This document shows, piece by piece, positions 1 through 9,045 of a DNA stretch of 15,397 nt (the stretch's first letter is position 1; every line of letters begins with the position of its first letter). Source of the DNA: Conidiobolus incongruus B7586 (Eukaryota > Entomophthoromycota > Entomophthoromycetes > Entomophthorales > Conidiobolaceae); contig JNEM01012707.1 of NCBI GenBank assembly GCA_000697335.1, positions 1-15,397 on the forward strand, written 5' to 3'. The notes under the pieces are model-generated. The model saw only the letters and a program-made list of their open reading frames with translations. It was not told the DNA's origin and made no database searches. Both the position numbers and the translations under genes were made by a program.

Positions 1-84
1 TATAGATTATAAATTATATAATTATATTTGATTTATGTAATTAAAAAATTATCTTAAATAAAGAAAATGTTTATAAAATAATTT

Positions 85-235
85 AATTAATTTATATAAT
101 ATTAAATTTTAGTCTTTAATAAAAAGAATTATTTTTAAAAGTTAAAAATTTACCCAAAAATATAACAAAAGCTATTAATAATAAGAGAAACCAGAAAATT
201 TATATTATATTGTAATTTTTATATATTATATATTT
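85..235. repeat. Dispersed repeat, left copy (matches about 13924-14070)
   Basis: This TA-rich stretch aligns in direct orientation with about 13924-14070. Shared blocks include AATATTAAATTTTAG (AATATTAAATTTCAG in the other copy), TTTAATAAAAA, CAAAAATAT and TATTAATAATAA. Many differences look like transitions (TTTAG/TTTCAG, ATATAA/ATATGG). The Tc1 element begins ten bases beyond, so the transposon may have landed inside or next to this older repeat. The family is not recognised and no coding frame survives. Low complexity makes exact borders unsafe. Confidence 0.45.
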
Positions 236-244
236 AAATATATA

Positions 245-461
245 CACTAACCTGTAAAAGTGAGTTATAAAATCAAAAACACTTATATTTTTACTAATAA
301 CTTGATTAATATTTAATGAAATAAACCTAAATTAAATAATTAAAATCTATTATATTTATTAATTATATATATCATTAAATGATGATATTTAGCTATTAAT
401 TAGCTAAAATATTAACCCTTAAATTTTACCTAAGGTGAGTTATAAATTTATAGGTTTTTGG
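245..461. repeat. Left arm of the Tc1 element with two GTGAGTTATAAA sites
   Basis: The outer inverted repeat is 245-279. The inner one is about 405-461. The same 12-mer, GTGAGTTATAAA, occurs in both (260-271 and 435-446), 175 bp apart in the same direction. In known IR/DR elements such as Sleeping Beauty, paired sites at this kind of spacing bind the transposase; that role is inferred here from the arrangement. Confidence 0.8.
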
Positions 462-473
462 TGATAAAAAAAA

Positions 474-1460
474 TTAAAACTTAGTATATCTACCTTTAGC
501 TTTTCTAACTTCTTTAAGTTTATAGGGTATAGAATCAACTTACTTCTTATACTAAAAAGGGTTAATCTTTTTCTATACTTCTTAAATATATTCTTAAAGT
601 TGATCTAAATTTTTTGCTAGGGGGAAAACTTTAATAGTTTTTTTTAACTAATCCTAAAGGTGTTTAATTAGATTAAAGTTAAAAAATTAAAGAAACTACT
701 TTATAACTATTATATTGTTATTTTTAAGCTATTTGGTAATAGAAGTTATAGTATAACAAAAGGTATTATCTTACTAAAAAATAATATTAGATTTGTTTAA
801 CCTATATTATTTAATGGTTTTTTTCAATTTATTGTTTAGAATACTTTAATACATTTTAGTATTAATTCCCCTATTAACTTTATAAAGATATCTTACATCT
901 AAAAACAACATACATCCTTAAATAATAATTAACCTACTATTATACTTTTAGGTAAAATTAACATAATAGTTACAAAGTAGTTTTGTATTTTTTCTAAAGC
1001 ATCTAGCTTTTTTATTAAATCTACTAAAATATATTTTTATTTTATTAAATTAAATAACCTTACTCTAATTAGTTTTAGTTTAATATTAGTAGTGACATTT
1101 AAATTCCCACTTAGCTTTATAGTGGGATTTTTTTAGTTGGGGGTGTTTTTTCTTAAGGTGTAGGTAGTATCTATATTAATGTAAAACACATATAATAGTA
1201 TTAGTGTTAACTAATATTCTTGTATAGTTTTATAGTTCCTGTTATATTTTTATAATAATATTATATTTGCTTGTATTAACCAACCTACAAATATACTTCT
1301 TATTATATTCATTTATAATTTTAACACACAAGTTTAAGTTTAAAAATTTTTTTATTGTTATTCTTAACAACTTTAGCTACAGTAAACTGGTTAATACTAG
1401 TAATTCTAATAATATCACAAATTGATTTACTTTTTTTACAAAGTTAATTAATGCACAAGT
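474..1460 (-). pseudogene. Tc1/mariner transposase, heavily decayed
   Basis: Minus-strand translation gives Tc1 family landmarks in the right order. Near 1350-1430 is a helix-turn-helix stretch reading KSICDIIRITSINQFTVAKVV. Near 1105-1150 is HPQLKKSHYKAKWEF, matching the family segment before the first catalytic aspartate. Near 870-930 is a GCM-type motif. Near 745-775 is DNTFCYT, the family's QQDNAPCHT motif with the second catalytic aspartate. Near 640-690 is FNFNLIKHL, the family's SPDLNPIEHLW. The end is IPYKLKEVRKAKGRYTKF followed by TAA at 474-476, which matches the usual Tc1 C-terminus. Many internal stops sit where TGG, CAA or CAG would be expected, as C-to-T/G-to-A decay produces. 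Frame also changes in places. No working protein is possible. Confidence 0.85.
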
Positions 1461-1596
1461 AAATTTTTTTAGAGAGAGATTTAGGTATAATAATACTAAT
1501 AAAAAGAATTTAGTATATCTGTAAAATGTTATATAAAATAATAGCAAAGAGAGAAAAAAGATATGGTTATATATTGTTAAATATATCCCTTTATCT

Positions 1597-1814
1597 CAAA
1601 AACCTGTAAATTTATAACTTACCTTGGTTAAATATTAAGGGTTAATATTTTTGCTAATAGTTTACTAAATATATCTAAATATATTTATTTATTATTAAAT
1701 AATATACCTTAATTATATATTATAGTTTCAAATAATCTAATATATACAATTATTTTAGTTATTAATTAAAATATATATATTTTTGGTTTTATAACTCACT
1801 TTTATAAGTCAGTG
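1597..1814. repeat. Right arm of the Tc1 element with two sites
   Basis: This is the inverted counterpart of the left arm. The outer site TTTATAACTCAC is at 1788-1799 and the inner site TTTATAACTTAC at 1611-1622. The core of the inner pair (434-454 against 1603-1623) matches at 19 of 21 bases after inversion, differing only by transitions. Confidence 0.8.
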
Positions 1815-1816
1815 TA

Positions 1817-3912
1817 TTCTTAATTAGAAAAAATACCTTTTATTTGAATTTCAAAATAATATTACTTTATATTACCTGATATAATAGAATTATATTGTAA
1901 ATTTTTAATATATTGAAAATAATATATTATCAAATAATAATTATCAGCTAGTTAAATAAAAATTCATTTATCTAAGGATATATATAATATATATAATCAA
2001 AAATATTATTTATAATATAATATTTTTAAATTTAATAAAATAAGTTAATATAATAGTCTTAAAACAATGATTATATTATTATCATGCTAGTTTTAGTTAT
2101 ATATCTACTTATTTTAATAACCATATAAATAATAGTAATAATAATTAAAATCAAAAGTATATTGTATGTTATTAGTAACAAAAGCTTTTATTGTTATAAT
2201 TAAAATTCAAAATATATTACCCTATATAAAAAGGCAAAATGAAAATTATAGATAATAATACATAGTTGGGACAAAATATTAAAGCTGAAATTATTATTAG
2301 ATTACTATAAATTTTTATAAAATATATATTTTTTTTTATTTCATTAAAATAATTAATATAAAAAATTAGATTATTTTACAATATTGCTCTAAGACATATT
2401 TATATGGTGATACTAAACCAAAATTGGAATCACTTCTAACAGAACTTAGAAAAGGATAAATGAAATATAAAATATAGAAATTAATAGAATAATACTTGAA
2501 TTTTTATAAAAAATGAGAAAAGAAAAAGATTAATAGAGTTATTTACTTCATACTCAAAACTCGATTCAATATAAAAATCACATAATCTATGACAAATAAA
2601 AAAATTCATTTTGATTTTTCAATATTTTACTATTATTAATATCATTATTATTATTATATTTTGGAATATATTATTTTTTTAATTCAAAAAATAAAAACCT
2701 GAAAAAAATATAAAGCAAAAATCAATCCGAATATCTGATCAATTTTTGTAACTGCTATATATTGGAAAGTATTGATATTTTTGCAATAATTTATTTGAAA
2801 CTCACAAGTTTAAATGAAAATAATTGTTTAAAAATTGATATATTACACTCAGTTTATGAGTAAAGGCCCAAGGACATGATTGATCTATTAATGAAGCTAG
2901 TATAATTTTTAATATCCTTCTTTTTACATTCAAATATTGTTAATTCAATTGATTACGCATAATATATTATCAAATTAGTTTAATTGCATCAATAATATTA
3001 GAGATTGTTACATATGAATATAATATAGGTAAGTATTAAATATTAATTTTTTTCTTGGCAACATTATATTTCAAAAAATTTTGATACTAAATTTATTGTT
3101 TGTTTATCTTGAGTGAAACTAGACAATTAGAAAAATAGTTCATATTGAAGCAAAAAGTATATTATAAATAGTCATAATTCCTAAAAGTTTCAAAGAAAAA
3201 TTATAAATGTTACTATATTATATTCTATGATATCGATTATAGTAATAAATTGGTAAAATTTATTGAATCAATTTTATATAAATAGGGAAACGAAGAGAAT
3301 TAGTCATAATACTATAAAACAGAATAGTATATAAATCATCCAACAATGAATATTTTTTTCTTTTAAATAGATGAAATTTTTCATAATTTTATACTGTTGA
3401 TTTTGCTTTACATGTTGAATATGTATTATCAGAATTATAATAATAATAACATATCTCTTATATTTATTTTTCATTGTGTTTTGATATAATATCTATTTAA
3501 TTTTTTTATAATTGCAGTGTTTCTTATTTTATGTGTAAATAAATTGAATAAATGGAACCCAAAATCTTGCCAATAAAGAGTAGATAATATTGTAAAATTA
3601 TTCATATACATACAAAATTGGATGTACACTCAGATTTGTTATAGGAATATTTAAACTGAATGATTAGTTCATTAGGGAATTATTACAATGCAATATTATA
3701 GAGATTAAAATATTGAAATGAGTTGGATTTAGAAGGATATATGTATTGTAAGTTTAAAATAACTATAAAATTGCAATTGAATAGAAAAAATTAGGGACAT
3801 AATAAAAAATAGAAAAATAAAGACAATATAGTATTAATATTATAAAAACTAGTTGACTTTATTCAAATAAATTGTATTGAATTGTAATTACAATATATGC
3901 GAAATTCTTGTT
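1817..3912. other. Non-coding AT-rich spacer
   Basis: No open frame of useful length, RNA gene or clear transposon border was seen. The first 400 bases (to about 2230) are very TA-rich and look like repeat remnants. Beyond about 2250, CA and TG become more frequent and the sequence resembles the ordinary spacers of the window. Nothing else could be assigned. Confidence 0.6.
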
Positions 3913-4300
3913 CTAAATCCTTTCAAAATCCAATCTCAAATTATCTGTCTAGAGGATATGGAGGTTGAACTTTAAATGGTTTATCAGATGAAAATAACCC
4001 ACCAGGTTTAACTCGGTAGTGTCTAATAATATATGAAAGTACAACCTTTTGTTAATTAATGGAAAAACATTGGTCCAAACACATAAGATATCCTGCACTA
4101 AAAGAAAACAAATTATAACTGGTCCTATTTGTATCGCATTCAGTATCTAAAGTCTGGAAGGATTAAATCTATTTCAATATTTGAAATGCTCCGGGTTCCT
4201 GTTGATGGCATAAACAAAGGTATCAACAATTACATTCCTTTGTGGTTAAAATCTTATTTGCATATCCCATTATACAATACAGTTACTGCAGGATATTAAA
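3913..4300 (-). pseudogene. Cytochrome P450 pseudogene, C-terminal quarter only
   Basis: This stretch aligns on the same strand with the last 415 bases or so of the intact P450 gene at 6316-7818. Its reading ends NLRLDFERI-stop (stop at 3913-3915), against NLKLDFDRI-stop in the intact gene. Further in, it reads SYNLFSFSAGYLMCLDQCFS where the intact gene has SNWFAFSTGNRVCLGSQFA. The haem cysteine is kept, but the glycine and arginine of the loop are lost. It then reads QKVVLSYIIRHYRVKPGG, close to QKIVISYIIRRYKVKPSG. A block with ATGGCATAAAC (CAT-box region, about 4205-4215) and GTTACTGCAGGATA (about 4282-4295) matches the segment after the K-helix ExxR. Stops and at least one frame change break it. 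Nothing similar continues past about 4300, so the N-terminal three quarters are gone. It is probably a decayed tandem duplicate. Confidence 0.85.
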
Positions 4301-4434
4301 CTGAATTAAATAAAATTAAAATATACAATATATATATATAATATTCAAGCGTATGGCCATTCTATTAATTCAAAAATGCTTCATTGATATTTACAGTCAA
4401 TATATATGATATTGGAAAATTTTCTTTAAAATTA

Positions 4435-4810
4435 AATTATATCAATTAATATTGAAGGTCTGCTAGAAAGTAGCATTGCATTAAGGATCAAGTAAATTTT
4501 ATAAAATGGGACAAGGGCGGCTAACCAGATACTTTTTCGGAGCTTTGTTAAAATATCAAGATGTAGGTCTTTGTCCTGGTTGAGGTGATTCCAGAGCAAA
4601 TATGTACTCAGTGCCGATTTTGTAGTGCTATCAATCCTTGACCGAGGTGTTGAAAACCCATTTGTAGTTGTCCAGAATTTCGCATTGTAAAAGGATTTTG
4701 TTAAATACGTGTGTGCGAATTACGTTCGAAAAAAAACGAATGGTTAAAGTTGAATGGCGAGCAGACCTGACGATCCGCGACAATATGAAAGATTTAATAT
4801 TAGAATCTCT
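4435..4810 (-). pseudogene. GC-richer remnant of an unrecognised coding sequence
   Basis: Two overlapping minus-strand frames are open in a block clearly richer in G, C and CpG than its surroundings. One runs from 4810 to 4634 (59 codons, stop at 4631-4633) and includes ILLQCEILDNYKWVFNTSVK. The other runs from 4719 to 4435 (95 codons, stop at 4432-4434) and includes STTKSALSTYLLWNHLNQDK and LRKSIWLAALVPFYKIYLI. The first has no ATG and the second only a late one. The simplest reading is a host coding sequence broken by a frame change in the 4634-4719 overlap and cut off at its 5' end. The leucine pattern of the first frame recalls leucine-rich-repeat proteins, but only faintly, and I do not recognise a family. 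A plus-strand frame at 4668-4856 is also open and looks like a shadow. It lies just upstream, in minus-strand sense, of the P450 pseudogene but shows no P450 similarity. Confidence 0.4.
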
Positions 4811-5225
4811 TTACATTATGGGTATTATATTTAATTTTAATAAACCCGACTTATGATAATATTCTTTTCAATTTTGAATTAATTTAATGAGTTTATAATA
4901 TTTTGAATATTTTGTTTAAATGAAATATATCTTTTATATAAAGGATCAAAACCTATTAAATAGATGATTTGAAAAAATTGTTTTAATAGATCCACAATTC
5001 CTATATCACTTATTGAATATCATATTACCGGACGATATAAATATTGAATCAGTATTAACTGTCAGTTATATTTAACTGTGATGAATTTGGCTTAGTTTTA
5101 TTTAAAGCTTAGTTGAATATTATCACATTTTATTACTGAATTATTCGGCAGTTAAATTATTTGTTTTATTCATAATCATTTCAAATTTAGCTACGCATTT
5201 AATTGTAAATGTTATTATTAATTCC

Positions 5226-5243
5226 TGTGAAAATATTTTCACA
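5226..5243. repeat. Perfect 18-bp palindrome TGTGAAAATATTTTCACA
   Basis: The sequence reads the same on both strands without a spacer. It could be a site for a dimeric DNA-binding protein or a small cruciform. A related palindrome with the same outer TGTGAA...TTCACA lies at 5486-5501. No function is shown. Confidence 0.6.
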
Positions 5244-5308
5244 ATTCAATATATCATCATTTTACAATATTTGAAATATAAGGTATATTTGCGGTCTAAT
5301 TAATCAGC

Positions 5309-5340
5309 AATTTGATATTTTTAATTTCAAATATCAAATT
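5309..5340. repeat. 12-bp perfect inverted repeat with 8-base loop
   Basis: AATTTGATATTT (5309-5320) pairs exactly with AAATATCAAATT (5329-5340). The AT-rich stem would be weak. No tract or neighbouring gene end suggests a specific role. Confidence 0.5.
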
Positions 5341-5485
5341 TGGTAACATATAACGATTAACTAGGTTGTATATATTTATTCTAAACCTGCATAAATTAAA
5401 GGAAAATATATTTCAATGAGTTGAACCAGCCAAGATTAAAGATATTGAGGTAAAGACTTCAATCAATCATTTAATGATATTAAAT

Positions 5486-5501
5486 TGTGAATACATTCAC
5501 A
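5486..5501. repeat. Inverted repeat TGTGAATACATTCACA
   Basis: Seven bases pair perfectly around a two-base centre. The outer half-sites TGTGAA and TTCACA are the same as in the palindrome at 5226-5243. Confidence 0.5.
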
Positions 5502-6315
5502 GTAATAGCGTGAATATTTTATCATTTATTTTCATATCATAATGACTAATAAACCATCCAAACGTTTGAAAATTTATTATTAGTGTAATATAATAGCTAT
5601 CTCAGAATCAGATCCAAAAATTTCAAAATACATATAATGTTTGATTTCAAAAAAGTTGGAATAAATAATTAAAGTATTTTAGTAAGTATATATTACTAAC
5701 TTAGTGCTAATTAATATGCTATAATGTTATTTTCCTATTTCTCTAATCTTTGTAATCCAATAAATCATATATTTTTCACCGTGAATGACCTGTATCATTT
5801 TATTACCCGATTATTTTTGATTTTCTACAATCTCAAAATAAAATTTTCAAATTATTATATATAATCCATAATTCTGAAAAATTATACATTTTTAGATACC
5901 ATATCGGATATAGTTGATTATCAATTGTATATGTTATTTATTTACTTATTGCTTAATATGGAGTATTTTTGGTTAAAGTATTGATGATATTTGATAATCA
6001 AGTTTATTATCTAGATATTTATAATCGATAATTTTCTAAATAATATTTCTATAAGCTAATTTCAATTTTATTTCGTAATTTTTAAATTTAAAATCATTAT
6101 GAATATTGAGTATTCAATTTCAATTTGTTAATTTTCATAGCGTCTTTATATCATAATCATTAAATTATATTATAATAAATTGATTGTGCTGATATTTATT
6201 GAAATGTTTATATATATATATCATAAATAAAATATGATCAATTTTTTAAATAAAATAAATTTAAAGGAAGTTCTTTGAATATTATATACTTAAATTTTTT
6301 ATATGAAATACTGTA

Positions 6316-7818
6316 CTAAATTCGATCAAAATCCAATTTTAAATTTTTAGTTTTTAGCAAGAATGGTTTTTCAACTTTGAGAGGCTTGCCTGAAGGTAAA
6401 GATCCACTAGGTTTAACTTTATAACGTCGAATAATATAAGATATCACTATCTTTTGCTGAATAATAGCAAATTGAGATCCCAAACAAACTCGATTACCAG
6501 TGCTGAAAGCGAACCAATTGGATTCAAACTTCGTGGTATCAATATTATTGTTTAAAAATCTGGAAGGATCGAATGTATTAGGGTCTTTGAAATAATCTGG
6601 ATTGCGATGGATGGCATAAACACAAGTATCAACTACAGTATTTGCTGGAATAGTGTGACCTCGGTGATATACATCCTTCTTGGTAACTCGATGTGTTAGG
6701 ACAGTCACTGCTGGATAAAGTCTCATGGATTCTTGGATAACAGCGTAGGTGTACTTTAATTTACTTAATTGATCATTGGTAGGAATTTGAAATTTACCAG
6801 TCTCGTATTCATCTTTACCAAATACAGCTAACACTTCTTTACGAACTTTATCTTGAACTTCTGGGTATTCTGCAAGTAGGTGAAGAGTTGCACATATTGT
6901 AAATGTGGTAGTATCTTGACCTGCCAAAAAGAACATTAGAGTGTTGTACTTGACCTCTTCATCGGTTAAACCATTTGGATCGTGGATACTGGATTCTAGC
7001 ATCAAGCTCAATACATCCTTATGAACGAAGTCTTTATTTTCTTCAATTCTTTTCTTTCGCTCAGTAAGAATTTGATCAAAATACTGATTAACATATTCTA
7101 ACTTTTTATAATCAAAATATCTAAATGGATTCCAAGGATTATCAAATGCTGGAATGATAAAATATGCGTGATTTAAACCAGTACTCATTAAATCATTAAA
7201 ATATGATATGAACTTGTGCTTTTGCTTGGAAAGAATTACATCAAACCTCACATCCATAATTTCACGTCCTAAAGCTTCAATATTGAGCCTTTGGATCAAA
7301 TCGTTGATATCAACATTCCTTACGTCCCCATCGCCCATTTTTTGGAACAGCTCTTCGACACAGTCACTGAAAACATGTAAATTCCACCCTTTCTTAAAAG
7401 CTGGATTTGCCACTCTGCGATGTCGTTTCCAGTCATTGTGTCCAGAAAATAGAACACTTGTGCCAAACATATTATCCATCAGCGAATTAGGAGCAAATTG
7501 ATGAGGAGTTAATTTATCAAATGAAGAGTGATCAAAGGCTATCTTCCGAAGTAACTCAGGATCTCCATTGATAATTTCCCATCTACCCCCAAAAAAAATT
7601 CTACAAAAGCCATATTTTCGATAATAGTCCATCGACTCATCTACTGCATTAATGAAAGAAGAACCTTTAAGTAATTCTATAATTATTGAATATAAAGGAA
7701 TTTCTTTGATATCTTTCATAGCCTCAGGCACACGAGTAAACCAAAAATATATGCCTACCAAACATGCTATCCCAGCGATTTGAGTGATAAAAGTGTCACT
7801 GTAATCTATAGAAATCAT
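6316..7818 (-). CDS. Cytochrome P450 monooxygenase, 500 aa, intact and intronless
   Basis: This is a haem-thiolate monooxygenase, expected to be anchored in the endoplasmic reticulum by its N-terminus and fed electrons by a P450 reductase. Residues about 9-27 form a hydrophobic anchor. Landmarks, in order: helix C WKRHR (130-134); I-helix AGQDTT (299-304), the oxygen-activation motif; K-helix ExxR as ESMR (363-366); the PERF-type FDPSRF (416-421); and the haem loop FSTGNRVCLG (438-447) with ligand Cys445. All are complete and the length is normal for the family. The start is the first ATG after an in-frame TGA upstream, at 7816-7818; a TTG two codons earlier is not preferred. The stop is TAG at 6316-6318. 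The substrate cannot be told. The general look, with an NPAF segment after helix C, is that of microsomal P450s of fungi. A decayed relative lies 2 kb downstream. Confidence 0.95.
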   Translation of the reverse strand: MISIDYSDTFITQIAGIACLVGIYFWFTRVPEAMKDIKEIPLYSIIIELLKGSSFINAVDESMDYYRKYGFCRIFFGGRWEIINGDPELLRKIAFDHSSFDKLTPHQFAPNSLMDNMFGTSVLFSGHNDWKRHRRVANPAFKKGWNLHVFSDCVEELFQKMGDGDVRNVDINDLIQRLNIEALGREIMDVRFDVILSKQKHKFISYFNDLMSTGLNHAYFIIPAFDNPWNPFRYFDYKKLEYVNQYFDQILTERKKRIEENKDFVHKDVLSLMLESSIHDPNGLTDEEVKYNTLMFFLAGQDTTTFTICATLHLLAEYPEVQDKVRKEVLAVFGKDEYETGKFQIPTNDQLSKLKYTYAVIQESMRLYPAVTVLTHRVTKKDVYHRGHTIPANTVVDTCVYAIHRNPDYFKDPNTFDPSRFLNNNIDTTKFESNWFAFSTGNRVCLGSQFAIIQQKIVISYIIRRYKVKPSGSLPSGKPLKVEKPFLLKTKNLKLDFDRI

Positions 7819-7923
7819 GAGCAAAACACCAATACAATGTCACAAATACTATATTTTTGCTTTTCAGTTAGGTTTGCGAATAGAATGATAATTTATGCCA
7901 AACCAAATGTTAAATCTATTATT

Positions 7924-7931
7924 TTTATATA
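7924..7931 (-). promoter_or_regulatory. Candidate TATA box of the P450 gene
   Basis: On the minus strand this reads TATATAAA, about 106 bases before the P450 ATG. An inverted CCAAT (CACCAATAC on the plus strand, about 7826-7834) lies only a few bases from the ATG and is probably chance. In such AT-rich DNA a TATA match alone is weak evidence. Confidence 0.3.
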
Positions 7932-9001
7932 GTTATGATTAAGCAATCATTTCCATTTGCTTATCTCACGTCATCATAATTGAATTATTTTTTTCACCTC
8001 AATGATTTATTATCATTTGAAGATTTGAGCTACAATCCATCATTATTCTTCTTCTACTAGCATCAAAAATATTACGATTTTGTAAAATTTAATGAAACTC
8101 CAAAAATATATGAAAATTTATTATAATTAATGAGGCCGTTAATAATGATATATTTTAATCTAACACTAGCAGAATAATTATTAAACCTCAAATTTTTATT
8201 CCGCATAGTAATTGTTAATATATAATTAATAATCAATAAGCCATTTTCAACTCCTGAAAGTATTTATAATTCTAAATATAAACTAATTTTGTTTTTATGA
8301 CCACTATTTCAGAAACAATAAAAAACTTCAAGATTTTTTCACAATAATTCCCATCAATCTCAAATATTAATTGATCTATTAAATATATATTAAAACTCAA
8401 CACAAAATGAAACAAAATATAATATAAATATTCTCTATCAAAGATATAAATCATTCAAATCAATAACAGTGATTTTATCAATTCTTATTTAAAATTTTAA
8501 ATTCATTGTAATATCTAATTTGTATAACTCAAAAATATAATGTTATTGGATTATAAAATATATTTAAATTTTAAATTATTATAATTATCTTTGACAGTCG
8601 AAGCCTTAGACTGAGAATGAGACCGGATATTTCTAGACCTGAATTTCTAAGCAAATTTTAATGAAATAATAATTTTGTAATAAACTATTCATCACATAGA
8701 GTATTGAACAACAAATTTGAATTGCCTAATTCACTGAATTGAATTGTATATAATTTTACTTGATCATAATAAATAAATTATTGCAAAATTTAGTTTGTAA
8801 CTGTAATAATTTTGATAAAGAATACATTGTTTACTCAGTGTTATTGATAATGCTAAACTATTCGAATATTAAGGATCCTGCTTTGGTTTAATTGGTAGTA
8901 ATTTATTCTTGTGCTAATAAAATATAATATCTGGAACTATTTGAATAGGTTTAACCCGAGTATAAATAGGATTAGAGAATCATAGTGAAATTATTATCTA
9001 T
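7932..9001. other. Non-coding spacer between the P450 and 7-TM genes
   Basis: No gene was supported. A 60-codon minus-strand frame at 8272-8454 is judged a chance opening. A short GC-richer patch lies at about 8590-8640 (around GACAGTCGAAGCC and GAGACCGGA) with no recognisable content. The gap would hold the P450 promoter and the 3' end of the 7-TM transcript. Confidence 0.55.
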
Positions 9002-9007
9002 TTTATT
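9002..9007 (-). terminator. Candidate AATAAA polyadenylation signal of the 7-TM gene
   Basis: The minus strand reads AATAAA about 40 bases after the TGA stop at 9046-9048, a normal place for a eukaryotic poly(A) signal. The AT-rich background lowers its weight. Confidence 0.35.
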
Positions 9008-9045
9008 ATCGAAAATACAAATGCTTTGTAAAAGAAGTGATAAGC

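Larger units (their letters stand above)
245..1814 (-). mobile_element. Decayed Tc1-like DNA transposon, 1,570 bp, IR/DR type
   Basis: The element is flanked by TA (243-244 and 1815-1816), the target duplication used by Tc1/mariner elements. It starts CACTAACC and ends with the inverted form GTCAGTG. The outer 35 bases of the two ends match at about 31 positions. A second inverted pair lies inside (about 405-460 against 1597-1652), giving the four-site arrangement of IR/DR Tc1 elements. The interior, read on the minus strand, holds recognisable Tc1 transposase pieces broken by many stops. The copy is therefore dead as a protein source, although its ends may still be substrates for a transposase made elsewhere. 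A deletion derivative of the same family lies at 14254-14489. Confidence 0.9.
4861..6315. other. Non-coding spacer downstream of the P450 gene
   Basis: No coding frame was supported. The stretch holds three perfect inverted repeats near 5.2-5.5 kb, listed separately. No canonical AATAAA polyadenylation signal was seen just after the P450 stop; the sequence there is simply T/A-rich. Confidence 0.6.

Noticed and set aside
2160-2215. Similarity to about 13466-13520 around AAAGCTTTT
   Set aside because: The match needs several gaps and rests on low-complexity AT sequence.
4668-4856. 62-codon plus-strand open frame with frequent R and K
   Set aside because: The minus-strand frames over the same bases are longer and look more coding; this frame opens without an ATG and is probably a shadow.
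7208-7501. 97-codon plus-strand open frame
   Set aside because: It is the antisense shadow of the intact P450 gene.
8272-8454. 60-codon minus-strand open frame (MIYIFDREYLYYILFHF...)
   Set aside because: It is short, dominated by I, F, Y, K and L as expected from random AT-rich DNA, and has no recognisable motif or GC rise.
8868-8925. Possible third P450 C-terminal relic (GGATCCTGCTTTGGTTTAATTG)
   Set aside because: It resembles the sequence around the KPSGSLPSG segment for only about 30 bases and cannot be extended either way.
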